The position numbers and the translations under genes are program-made. Below, one piece after another: positions 7,453-14,254 of a DNA stretch of 14,368 bases. The notes beneath the pieces are model-generated. The model made no database searches, had not been told where the DNA came from, and saw only the letters and a program-made list of their open reading frames with translations. This stretch comes from CAYLZO01 sp964387775 (GTDB lineage Bacteria; Chloroflexota; Anaerolineae; JAAYZQ01). Numbering within the stretch: the stretch's first letter is position 1; every line of letters begins with the position of its first letter. Location of the stretch: contig CAYLZO010000134.1 in assembly GCA_964387775.1 (NCBI GenBank), positions 1 to 14,368 of the forward strand, given 5' to 3'.

Positions 7453-8568
7453 CTATTCCACCCGCCGGGCGACGCTGCGCAGGCCGACCAGGCCCACGGC
7501 CAGGCTCAGCGCGGCCAGGGCCGCCACCTGGGGCCAGAGTTCGTCCAGCCCCGCGCCCTTGAGCATCACCCCCCGGATGATGACCAGGTAGTGTTGGAGC
7601 GGCACAAAGTAGGCGATGGTGCGCAGGACGGTGGGCATGTTGTTGACCGGCACCAAAAACCCGGAGAACGTCACGTCCACCATGGCCTGGATAAAGACAA
7701 AGAGGATGGCCTGCTGCTGGGTGTGCGACACGGCCGAGATAAAGATGCCCCAGCCGACCACGGCGCCGATAAAGAGCAGTGTCAGCGCGGCCAGCAAGGG
7801 CACCGAGCCGTTCATCGGCACGTCAAAGATGATGCGGCTGATGGACCACATCGCCGCAAAATTGATCCCACCAATGGCCACGGCCGGGATGCCCTTGCCC
7901 ACGGCCAGCTCCAGCCGGCGGAAGGGCGTGACCATCAGTTGCTCCAGCGTGCCCAGCTCGCGCTCGCGGGCCAGGCCCAGGGCCGCCACGGCCAGCGTGA
8001 CCTGGTAGGTGATAAAGCCCAACTGGGCCGGTATGGTAAAGTCGCGGACGTCCATGGTGGGGTTGAAGCGGATCTCGGTCCGAAAGTCAATGAACTCGGG
8101 CACGACGATGCCATAGCTGGCAGCCAGGTCGGCGGAAAAGCGGCCGACGACGCCGGTGGCGGCACTTGCGACCACGCCCGAGGCCATCGAGTTGGTGGCG
8201 TCCACGACGATCTGAATCCGCTCCGTGGCGGTGGGGTCGAGCAGGCCCTGGGCAAAATCCACGGGGATGATGGCGGCCAGCCGCACCTCGCCCAGGTCCA
8301 GCAGCCTGCGCATCTCGTCCAAGCTGTCCACGTAGAACTCGACGTCCAGTTCCTCGCTATTGTCCAGGAGCATCACCAGTTGGCGGCTCAGGCGGCTACG
8401 ATCCAGGTCCAGGATGGCGACGGGCTGCTCGTTGATGCCCTGCTCGACGGCGGCGGCCATGAGGAGCAGCTGGAGGGCGGGCGCCAGCAGGATGAACGTG
8501 GACAGCAGGCGATCGCGGCCAAACTGGATCAGCTCCTTGACGACCAGGTTGCCAATACGGACCCACAT
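7453..8568 (-). CDS. ABC-2 type transporter permease (second of a pair)
   Basis: The 371-residue product (from ATG 8568) has the YhhJ/YbhR-type ABC-2 permease layout. One membrane helix lies near residues 21-40, followed by a large extracytoplasmic domain (about 45-175) and then about five helices in the last 190 residues. Between the second and third helices lies RERELGTLEQLMVTP (201-215), the usual cytoplasmic coupling segment of this family, which contacts the ATPase. The extracytoplasmic domain shares AILDLDRS and IIPVDFA blocks with its upstream neighbour, so the two are paralogues and probably pair as a heterodimer. A TTG at 8577 in the same frame would add three residues; neither start has a good Shine-Dalgarno sequence. 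The gene lies 34 bases after its partner in one operon. No ATPase is adjacent; substrate unknown (relatives export drugs, lipids or polysaccharides). Confidence 0.88.
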   Translation of the reverse strand: MWVRIGNLVVKELIQFGRDRLLSTFILLAPALQLLLMAAAVEQGINEQPVAILDLDRSRLSRQLVMLLDNSEELDVEFYVDSLDEMRRLLDLGEVRLAAIIPVDFAQGLLDPTATERIQIVVDATNSMASGVVASAATGVVGRFSADLAASYGIVVPEFIDFRTEIRFNPTMDVRDFTIPAQLGFITYQVTLAVAALGLARERELGTLEQLMVTPFRRLELAVGKGIPAVAIGGINFAAMWSISRIIFDVPMNGSVPLLAALTLLFIGAVVGWGIFISAVSHTQQQAILFVFIQAMVDVTFSGFLVPVNNMPTVLRTIAYFVPLQHYLVIIRGVMLKGAGLDELWPQVAALAALSLAVGLVGLRSVARRVE

Positions 8569-8602
8569 CTCGATCAATCGTCAGCTCAAAGGCCGGTACA
8601 AG

Positions 8603-9724
8603 CTACGCGACCCGCTTCTTAAACGCCCGCAGCCCGAGGATCAGCCCGCCGAGACCCATGCCCAACAGGATCAGGGCCGGCCGGGCGACGTAGGCTAGGC
8701 CCAGCCCTTTCAAAAAGACGACGCGGCTGATCTCGACAAAGTGGGTGCTGGGCAGGGCGTAGGAGGTGAGCATCGGCCCCAGCGACCCCTCGCCGACGGG
8801 TGTGACGAGGCCCGCCAGGAAAAAGCTGGGCACCAAAAAGATGAGCAGGACGATAAACATCGCCGTCTGCTGGCTCTTGACAAAGTTCGCGACCAAGACC
8901 GAAGCGCCCATGCAAGCCAGAAAATAGTCGCTCACGAGCAGGAGAAAGATGGCCAGGCTGCCCCGGAAAGGAACCTGGAACCAGAGGGTGGCCAGGGCCA
9001 GGGCCAGCAGGGCGCTGATCAACCCCGTGCCGATGTAGGCCACCAGCTTGCCCAGCACGTACTCCAGCCCCAAGACCGGCGTCGCCACCAGACCTTCCAG
9101 CGTGCCGGACTCTTTTTCCCGGGCCAGAGCCAGGGTAAAGGCCAGCGTCGGCATGATGAGCACGATGGCGAAAAGCCCGGGCACCATGCTATAGAGCGAC
9201 TCCTGGCCGGCGTTGTACCAGGCGGTGGTGCGGACCTCGAGCGGCTCGCTGGCCTGCATCGGCCCGGATGCCTCCCTGCCGGCCACAAACACCGCCGACC
9301 GCGCCCTCAAAGAACCGATGACCTGCCCCCCCGAAAAGGGATCGGTGCCGTCTACGATAGCCTGAACCTGGGCTGGTTCCCCGCTGTGAACCGTCTCCGC
9401 AAAGTCGGGGGGGATCACCAGCCCGGCGTGCACCTCGCCGCTTCGTAGCAAGGGCTGGATGTCCTCGTACTCGTCCACAAAGTAGGCCAGGATCAGGTCC
9501 CGGTCGCTGGTCAGGCTGTCCAGGTAGCGGCGGGAGAGGGCGGTCCGGTCCAGGTCCAAGACGGCCAGCTTTTGCTGATCCACCTCGAAGCTAAAGATGT
9601 AGGAGAGCAGAAAAAGCAGAAACGCCGGCGAGACGGTCACCAGAAAGAGGTTCCGTGGGTCGCGGATGATGTGGAGCACCTCTTTGCGCACGATGGCTAG
9701 CGTGCGGCGCAGCGATAGGGCCAA
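8603..9724 (-). CDS. ABC-2 type transporter permease (first of a pair)
   Basis: The 373-residue product is an ABC-2 permease: cytoplasmic N-terminus RRTLAIVRKEVLHIIRDPR (6-24), first helix near 25-44, extracytoplasmic domain (about 46-172) containing LAVLDLDRT (53-61) and LVIPPDFA (102-109), then about five helices. The coupling segment AREKESGTLEGLVATP is at 201-216. The frame stays open to another TTG at 9763, which would add 13 residues. I choose TTG 9724 because AAAGGAG lies five bases before it, because family members begin this way, and because the longer version would start upstream of the predicted transcription start. It heads a two-gene operon with the following permease. No ATP-binding subunit or membrane-fusion protein is in the window, so it must use one encoded elsewhere. 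Confidence 0.88.
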   Translation of the reverse strand: MALSLRRTLAIVRKEVLHIIRDPRNLFLVTVSPAFLLFLLSYIFSFEVDQQKLAVLDLDRTALSRRYLDSLTSDRDLILAYFVDEYEDIQPLLRSGEVHAGLVIPPDFAETVHSGEPAQVQAIVDGTDPFSGGQVIGSLRARSAVFVAGREASGPMQASEPLEVRTTAWYNAGQESLYSMVPGLFAIVLIMPTLAFTLALAREKESGTLEGLVATPVLGLEYVLGKLVAYIGTGLISALLALALATLWFQVPFRGSLAIFLLLVSDYFLACMGASVLVANFVKSQQTAMFIVLLIFLVPSFFLAGLVTPVGEGSLGPMLTSYALPSTHFVEISRVVFLKGLGLAYVARPALILLGMGLGGLILGLRAFKKRVA

Positions 9725-9729
9725 TAGGT

Positions 9730-9736
9730 CTCCTTT
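9730..9736 (-). promoter_or_regulatory. Ribosome-binding site fixing the TTG start at 9724
   Basis: Read on the minus strand this is AAAGGAG, five bases before the TTG at 9724. It is the only good Shine-Dalgarno match near the 5' end of this gene and decides the start against the TTG at 9763. Confidence 0.75.
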
Positions 9737-9753
9737 TGAACCAAGCTTGAGCC

Positions 9754-9782
9754 AGTATACCAACGCTAGTCCGTTCCGTCAA
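9754..9782 (-). promoter_or_regulatory. Sigma-70-type promoter of the ABC-2 permease operon
   Basis: On the minus strand TTGACG (9777-9782; 5 of 6) and TATACT (9754-9759; 5 of 6) are separated by exactly 17 bases. The start point would be near 9747, giving a short leader with the AAAGGAG site and TTG start. It is divergent from the promoter of the DMT transporter. Confidence 0.8.
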
Positions 9783-9838
9783 AGCCCGGTTGCCCACAGG
9801 TGTGAACGGTCTCCCGGTCAACTTGGCCCAAGGATGGT

Positions 9839-9867
9839 TTGGCTGCGGCCCTGAGGTATGGTAGAAT
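9839..9867 (+). promoter_or_regulatory. Extended -10 promoter of the DMT transporter gene
   Basis: TAGAAT (9862-9867; 5 of 6) is preceded by TGG, an extended -10. A modest -35, TTGGCT (9839-9844; 4 of 6), lies 17 bases upstream. The start point would be near 9874, about 60 bases before the ATG at 9937. Confidence 0.6.
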
Positions 9868-9936
9868 CTGACGGCTCGCCCCGGCCGGCTCGCCGGGGAT
9901 CGAGACACTGTCGAGTGTGAGGGCACGAAACCAGCG

Positions 9937-10860
9937 ATGGGATTGCTTTCAAGTTTTGGGGGCGAGTTGGCGGCGCTCGCTGCCGCGCTTCTGTGGGCCG
10001 TCGGGACCGTGGCCTACCGCCAGGTGGGCGAGCAGGTTCCCCCGCGAGAGCTGAACCTGGTCAAAGGCGTCGTCGCCGTGGCGATGTTGGGCCTGACCCT
10101 GCTGCTGACGGGGGACGCGCTGCAAGCGGTCGAGCCCCTGGCGCTCGTCCTGCTCTTCTTCAGCGGCGCCATCGGCATCGGCCTGGGCGACACGGTCTAC
10201 TTTGAGTCGCTGCAGGACCTGGGCGCCCGGCGGGCCTTGTTGCTGGGCATCCTCGCCCCGCCGATGGCGGGCCTGATCGCCTGGCTGGCCCTGGACGAAG
10301 CGCTGACCCCGGGCGCCTGGCTCGGCGTCGGCGTCACGGTGTTGGGCGTGGCCTGGGTCGTCACCGAACGCCTGCCCAACAGCCCGGCCGGTGCCGCCGA
10401 CTATCAACCCCCGCGGCTCTGGCGGGGCATCGGCTTTGGCCTGCTCGCGGTGCTGGCCCAGGCGGCCGGTGTGGTGCTCTCCCGCGCAGCCTTTATCCAC
10501 ACCAGCGTCAGCCCGCTGTGGGCCGCCACCCTGCGCTTGGCCGCCGGCGTGTTGATGCTCCTGGTCTGGATTCCCCTGGCCAGGCAGCCCGTAGGCCGCT
10601 GGCTCAAGGGCGAGCGACGGAAGCGACTCTGGGGGCAGCTTCTCTTTGCCATCACGGCGGGGACTTTTTTGGCCGTCTGGCTGCAACAGGTCGCCGTCAA
10701 GCTGACGTCGGCCGGCATCGCCCAGACACTGCTCTCCACGAGCCCGTTGTTCGTGCTGCCTTTTGCGGCCTGGATGGGTGAGCGGGTCACAGCCCGGGCC
10801 GTGCTGGGTGCGGTCCTGGCCCTGGCCGGGATCGGCCTGCTCTTTGGCCTGAGCGGCTGA
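9937..10860 (+). CDS. EamA/DMT-superfamily 10-TM transporter
   Basis: The 307-residue inner-membrane protein has two EamA repeats (about 9-143 and 162-305) and ten predicted helices, near 10-27, 41-57, 67-83, 98-117, 126-143, 164-182, 192-213, 232-250, 258-279 and 285-304. Helix 4 ends in the usual proline-rich turn of this family (GILAPPMAGLIAW, 104-116), mirrored in repeat two by LLSTSPLFVLPFAAW (265-279). A charged cytoplasmic loop (RWLKGERRKRLW) separates helices 7 and 8. Family members export amino acids, metabolites or drugs; the substrate cannot be read from sequence. The Shine-Dalgarno sequence is poor: GAGGG lies 13 bases before the ATG. It appears monocistronic, since a strong promoter for galE starts 8 bases after its stop. 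Confidence 0.9.
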   Translation: MGLLSSFGGELAALAAALLWAVGTVAYRQVGEQVPPRELNLVKGVVAVAMLGLTLLLTGDALQAVEPLALVLLFFSGAIGIGLGDTVYFESLQDLGARRALLLGILAPPMAGLIAWLALDEALTPGAWLGVGVTVLGVAWVVTERLPNSPAGAADYQPPRLWRGIGFGLLAVLAQAAGVVLSRAAFIHTSVSPLWAATLRLAAGVLMLLVWIPLARQPVGRWLKGERRKRLWGQLLFAITAGTFLAVWLQQVAVKLTSAGIAQTLLSTSPLFVLPFAAWMGERVTARAVLGAVLALAGIGLLFGLSG

Positions 10861-10867
10861 TGCGAAA

Positions 10868-10896
10868 TGGACAGGAGCCCCTTTTTGCGCTATAAT
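10868..10896 (+). promoter_or_regulatory. Sigma-70-type promoter of the galE-glycosyltransferase operon
   Basis: TGGACA (10868-10873; 5 of 6) and a perfect TATAAT (10891-10896) are separated by exactly 17 bases. The start point would be near 10903, and AAGGAGGAG (10940-10948) precedes the galE ATG by three bases. Confidence 0.85.
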
Positions 10897-10951
10897 TCTA
10901 CCACGCCACGTTGAGAGCGACCTGTGGACGTCACGTTTTAAGGAGGAGGGC

Positions 10952-11929
10952 ATGCACATTTTGGTAACGGGTGGGGCGGGGTACGTCGGCAGCGTCGTGG
11001 TGGAGGCACTGGTCGACCGGGGCGACCGCGTCACCGTCCTGGACAACCTGTCACAAGGGCATCGCGCGGCGGTGCACCCCCGGGCCGAATTCGTCTACGG
11101 TGACCTGGCCAACCGCGAGGCCCTCAACGACCTCTTTGCCGGCCACGACTTTGAGGCGGTGATGCACTTTGCCTCCCACACCCTGGTGGGCGATTCAATG
11201 CGCAACCCCCTCACCTACCTGGGCGACAACGTGGTCAACGGCTTGAACGTGTTGAGCGCCATGGTGGACCACGGCGTGCGGCGTTTTATCCTCTCCTCCA
11301 CGGCCAACCTCTTTGACCAGCCCGAGCGGATCCCCATCGACGAGACAGAGCGGATCGTGCCGGGCAGCCCCTACGGCGAATCCAAGTTCATCCTGGAGCG
11401 GATGCTCTATTGGCTGGATCGCCTCCACGGTCTGCGCTACGCGGCCCTGCGCTATTTTAACGCCGCCGGGGCCACCGCCGAGCGGGGCGAGGACCACGAG
11501 CCCGAGACCCACCTCATTCCCCTGGTGCTCCAGGTGGCGCTGGGCCAGCGGGACCACATCGAGGTCTATGGCACCGACTACCCCACCCGCGACGGCACCT
11601 GCGTGCGTGATTACATCCACGTCCTCGACCTGGCCGGGGCCCACATCCTGGCCCTGCGCGCCCTGGACCAGGGCAGCCGGACCTACAACCTGGGCAACGG
11701 CCAGGGCTACACCGTCCGCGAGGTGATCGAGACGGCCCGGGCGGTGACGGGCCATCCCATTCCGGCTGTGGACGGCCCGCGCCGGCCCGGCGATCCACCG
11801 GCCCTCGTCGCCAGCTCCGACAAGCTGCGGCGGGAGCTGGACTGGCAGCCCCGCTACGCGGACCTGCGCGACATCGTCCAGAGTGCCTGGGATTGGCACC
11901 GCGCCCATCCCGACGGCTACGAGGAGTGA
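10952..11929 (+). CDS. galE: UDP-glucose 4-epimerase
   Basis: This extended short-chain dehydrogenase interconverts UDP-glucose and UDP-galactose in the cytosol using bound NAD+, and supplies galactosyl donors for glycan synthesis. The 325-residue product has the dinucleotide-binding GGAGYVGS (7-14), DNLSQGH (31-37), YGDL (49-52) for the adenine side, and catalytic Tyr141 and Lys145 in SPYGESK. The sugar-binding stretch LRYFNAAGA (166-174) and VRDYIHVLDLA (218-228) are typical of GalE. The usual SSSATVYG is here SSTANLFD (115-122), placing Thr117 at the catalytic Ser/Thr position. A closely related 4-epimerase acting on another UDP-sugar cannot be excluded. The gene has its own strong promoter and ribosome-binding site and leads an operon with two glycosyltransferases, consistent with surface polysaccharide or glycolipid synthesis. 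Confidence 0.92.
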   Translation: MHILVTGGAGYVGSVVVEALVDRGDRVTVLDNLSQGHRAAVHPRAEFVYGDLANREALNDLFAGHDFEAVMHFASHTLVGDSMRNPLTYLGDNVVNGLNVLSAMVDHGVRRFILSSTANLFDQPERIPIDETERIVPGSPYGESKFILERMLYWLDRLHGLRYAALRYFNAAGATAERGEDHEPETHLIPLVLQVALGQRDHIEVYGTDYPTRDGTCVRDYIHVLDLAGAHILALRALDQGSRTYNLGNGQGYTVREVIETARAVTGHPIPAVDGPRRPGDPPALVASSDKLRRELDWQPRYADLRDIVQSAWDWHRAHPDGYEE

Positions 11930-11982
11930 AGGCACAAGGCGCAAGGCACAATTTGCGAACTTTGCCTTGCCACTTGCGCCTT
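11929..11982 (+). repeat. Palindromic array of AAGGCRC heptamers
   Basis: Three tandem heptamers, AAGGCAC, AAGGCGC and AAGGCAC, occupy 11929-11949, beginning at the last base of the galE stop. The opposite strand carries related units at about 11962-11982 (AAGGCGC, AAGTGGC, AAGGCAA). As a result AAGGCGCAAG (11936-11945) pairs with CTTGCGCCTT (11973-11982), and GCAAGGCA (11941-11948) can alternatively pair with TGCCTTGC (11963-11970). It fills the space between galE and the glycosyltransferase start. It resembles a REP- or heptamer-type dispersed intergenic repeat; whether other copies exist cannot be seen here. Confidence 0.6.
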
Positions 11983-11994
11983 GAGCATAGTCCC

Positions 11995-13137
11995 TTGCGC
12001 ATTGCAGTCAACGGCTGGTTTCTGGATCAACCCGGCACCGGCAGCGGTCAGTACCTGAACAATCTGCTCCGGGCCATGCCGGGCGTCGCCACGGAGCACG
12101 AATTTCTGGTCGTGATGCCTCCCGGCCGCCCCGAACTCCCCGTCCCGGAACTACGGATCGAATACCACTCTCTCAGCGCGGAGTTTTGGCGCGGCAATCC
12201 GGGCAAGGTCCTTTTTGAGCAATTTGCCTTCCCCCGCATCTGCCGTCGCTGGGGCGCCGACGTGGCCCACGTGCCCTACTGGGGCTCGCCCCTGTCGCCG
12301 GCGATTCCGACGGTGGTCACCGTCCACGATCTCATCCCCATGCTCCTGCCTGCCTACCGGGACAACGTGTTGGTGCGGCTCTACACCAGCCTGGTGGCCG
12401 CGGCGGCGGGCCAGGCCGACCTGGTCCTCACCGATTCGCTGGCCTCCAAGCGCGACATCGAGCGGCACCTGGACCTGCTGCCCGAGCGGGTCCGCTGCGT
12501 CTACCTGGCGCCCGGCGGGCACCTCAGCCCCAAGCCGCAGCCGGACGACGAGGCGGTCCGCGAGAGCTACGGGCTGCCCCATCGCTACGTCCTCTACCTG
12601 GCCGGCCACGACGTGCGCAAGAACGTGGAGAACCTGGTCCTAGCCTTTGCCGACATTGTGAAGGTCGACGCCGACGTGACGCTCGCCGTCGGCGGCAGGC
12701 TCCCCGAGCGGGACGATCTCCCCTTTTACGATCCCCGCCCCCTGGTAGCGGAGCTCGGCATTGGGGCCGACGTGCGCTTCCTGGGGCGGGTGGCCGAGGC
12801 CCACAAACCGGCGCTCCTGCGCGGCGCGGCGTGCGCCGTCTTTGCCTCGCGCTACGAAGGCTTTGGCCTGCCCGCCCTGGAGGCCCTGGCCTGCGGGGCG
12901 CCCCTGGTGACCTCCAACGCCAGTTCGCTGCCCGAGCTGGTCGGCGACGCCGCCTTTACCGTGGACCCTGATGACGTCCAGGCCCTGGCCGGCGCCATCG
13001 TGGCCTGTCTCGTCGACCGGGGGCTCGCCGCCGAACTGGGGCGCCGGGGGCCAGAGCAGGCCGCTCAATTCACGTGGGCGCGGACGGCGCGGGAGACCCT
13101 GGCTGCCTACGAGGGGGTGGCCGGTTGCGCGTCTTGA
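11995..13137 (+). CDS. GT4-family glycosyltransferase
   Basis: From TTG 11995 this is a 380-residue GT-B fold retaining glycosyltransferase of family GT4. The N-terminal domain starts IAVNGWFLDQPGTGSGQY (3-20), with the glycine-rich acceptor loop, and includes HVPYWGSPL (92-100) and VVTVHDLIPM (107-116). The C-terminal donor domain has LAGHDVRKNVENLVLAFA (202-219) and SRYEGFGLPALEALACGAPLV, with the E-x7-E pair at Glu288 and Glu296. The frame is open back to 11893, but the upstream 34 codons overlap galE and the heptamer palindrome. The family N-terminus begins at the TTG, so I place the start there, although the Shine-Dalgarno sequence is weak (GAG nine bases upstream). It is in the galE operon. 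Donor and acceptor sugars are unknown. Confidence 0.88.
   Translation: MRIAVNGWFLDQPGTGSGQYLNNLLRAMPGVATEHEFLVVMPPGRPELPVPELRIEYHSLSAEFWRGNPGKVLFEQFAFPRICRRWGADVAHVPYWGSPLSPAIPTVVTVHDLIPMLLPAYRDNVLVRLYTSLVAAAAGQADLVLTDSLASKRDIERHLDLLPERVRCVYLAPGGHLSPKPQPDDEAVRESYGLPHRYVLYLAGHDVRKNVENLVLAFADIVKVDADVTLAVGGRLPERDDLPFYDPRPLVAELGIGADVRFLGRVAEAHKPALLRGAACAVFASRYEGFGLPALEALACGAPLVTSNASSLPELVGDAAFTVDPDDVQALAGAIVACLVDRGLAAELGRRGPEQAAQFTWARTARETLAAYEGVAGCAS
13111..13117 (+). promoter_or_regulatory. Ribosome-binding site for the TTG start at 13125
   Basis: GAGGGGG lies seven bases before TTG 13125, inside the end of the upstream glycosyltransferase gene. It supports that start over the ATG at 13137, which overlaps the upstream stop. 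Confidence 0.6.
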
Positions 13138-14231
13138 TGGTCTCCAAGGCCCTGGTGGTCGGCGCTTATCAGAAAAAGCTGGAGGAGTTGGCCCGCCTGC
13201 CCGGCGTCGAGCTGACGGTCGTGGTGCCCCCCGCCTGGCGGGATCCCAGCGGCACCCTCGAGCTGGAGCGGCGTTACACCGAGGGCTACGACCTGGTGGT
13301 CGAGCCGCTGGCGCTCAACGGCAACTACCACCTCCACTTCTATCCCCGCCTGGGCAGGCAAATGCGCCGCGTGCGGCCCGACCTGGTCCACATCGACGAA
13401 GAACCCTACAACCTGGCGACGGCTCACGCCCTCTGGCTGGCCCGGCGCGCCGGCGCCCGGAGCCTCTTTTTCTCGTGGCAGAACATCTATCGTCGCTACC
13501 CGCTCCCCTTTCGCCTGCTGGAGCGCTACGTGCTGCGCCACGTCGATTACGGCATCGTCGGCAACCGGGAATCGGTCGAGGTCTGGCGGGCCAAGGGCTA
13601 CCGGGGGCCGATGGCCGTCATTCCCCAGTTTGGGGTCGACCCCCAGGTGTTCAGCCCCTCGCCAAAGCCGAAGGGACGGGGCTTTGTCATCGGCTACGTC
13701 GGGCGGCTCGTCGAGGCCAAGGGCATGGACCTGCTGTTGGAGGCGCTGGCCGGGCTGGAGGGCACCTGGCGGGCCTACGTTCTGGGCAGCGGGCCGGTGC
13801 AGGCGGACCTCCAGGCCCAAGCGGAGGTGCTGGGCTTGGCCGACCGGGTCTCGTTCGACGCCTGGGTGCCCTCCGGCCAGATGCCGGCCTACTACCGCCA
13901 ACTCGACGTCCTGGTGCTCCCCTCGCGGACGAGGCCCAACTGGAAGGAGCAATTTGGCCGCGTGCTGGTCGAGGCGATGGCCTGTGGCGTGCCCGTCGTC
14001 GGTTCCGATTCGGGCGAGATCCCCAACGTCGTCGGCGAGGCCGGCCTCATCTTTTCCGAGGGGCGGGTCGATGCGCTTCAGGCCCAACTGCGACAGCTGC
14101 TGCGAAATCCTGACCTCTGTGTCGAGCTGGCCCGCAAGGGCCGCGACCGGGTGCTGGCTCACTACACCCAAGCCCGCATCGCTGCGGAGACCTACCGCGT
14201 CTATGGGGCTGTGCTGTCCGGCGGGCCGTGA
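13125..14231 (+). CDS. Second GT4-family glycosyltransferase
   Basis: From TTG 13125 the product has 368 residues and a GT-B fold. It begins RVLMVSKALVVGAYQKKLEELA (2-22), a form of N-terminus I associate with Chloroflexota GT4 enzymes. It continues with VHIDEEPYNLAT (88-99), the donor-domain opening FVIGYVGRLVEAKGMDLLLEAL (187-208), and EQFGRVLVEAMACGVPVV (275-292), with the E-x7-E pair Glu275 and Glu283. GSDSGEIPNVV (293-303) matches the nucleotide-sugar site. It overlaps the previous gene by 13 bases, so the two are cotranscribed and probably coupled. The ATG at 13137 in the same frame would remove four residues. Acceptor and sugar are unknown; with galE upstream, galactose transfer is possible for one of the pair. 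Confidence 0.9.
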   Translation: MRVLMVSKALVVGAYQKKLEELARLPGVELTVVVPPAWRDPSGTLELERRYTEGYDLVVEPLALNGNYHLHFYPRLGRQMRRVRPDLVHIDEEPYNLATAHALWLARRAGARSLFFSWQNIYRRYPLPFRLLERYVLRHVDYGIVGNRESVEVWRAKGYRGPMAVIPQFGVDPQVFSPSPKPKGRGFVIGYVGRLVEAKGMDLLLEALAGLEGTWRAYVLGSGPVQADLQAQAEVLGLADRVSFDAWVPSGQMPAYYRQLDVLVLPSRTRPNWKEQFGRVLVEAMACGVPVVGSDSGEIPNVVGEAGLIFSEGRVDALQAQLRQLLRNPDLCVELARKGRDRVLAHYTQARIAAETYRVYGAVLSGGP

Positions 14232-14254
14232 CGCCTGCGCCAGGGAAGGGTTGG

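Noticed and set aside
7591..8622. A 343-codon plus-strand frame opposite the ABC-2 permease
   Set aside because: It is low-complexity His/Asp/Gln/Gly-rich sequence mirroring a real membrane protein, with no ribosome-binding site or recognisable motif.
9949..11046. A 365-codon minus-strand frame opposite the DMT transporter
   Set aside because: It crosses the strong galE promoter and ribosome-binding site, is Gln/Gly/His-rich, and mirrors a 10-helix protein on the plus strand.
11929..11982. CRISPR array or tRNA-like element between galE and the glycosyltransferase
   Set aside because: The repeated units are seven bases long with no spacers, and no cloverleaf can be drawn; a palindromic heptamer repeat explains it better.
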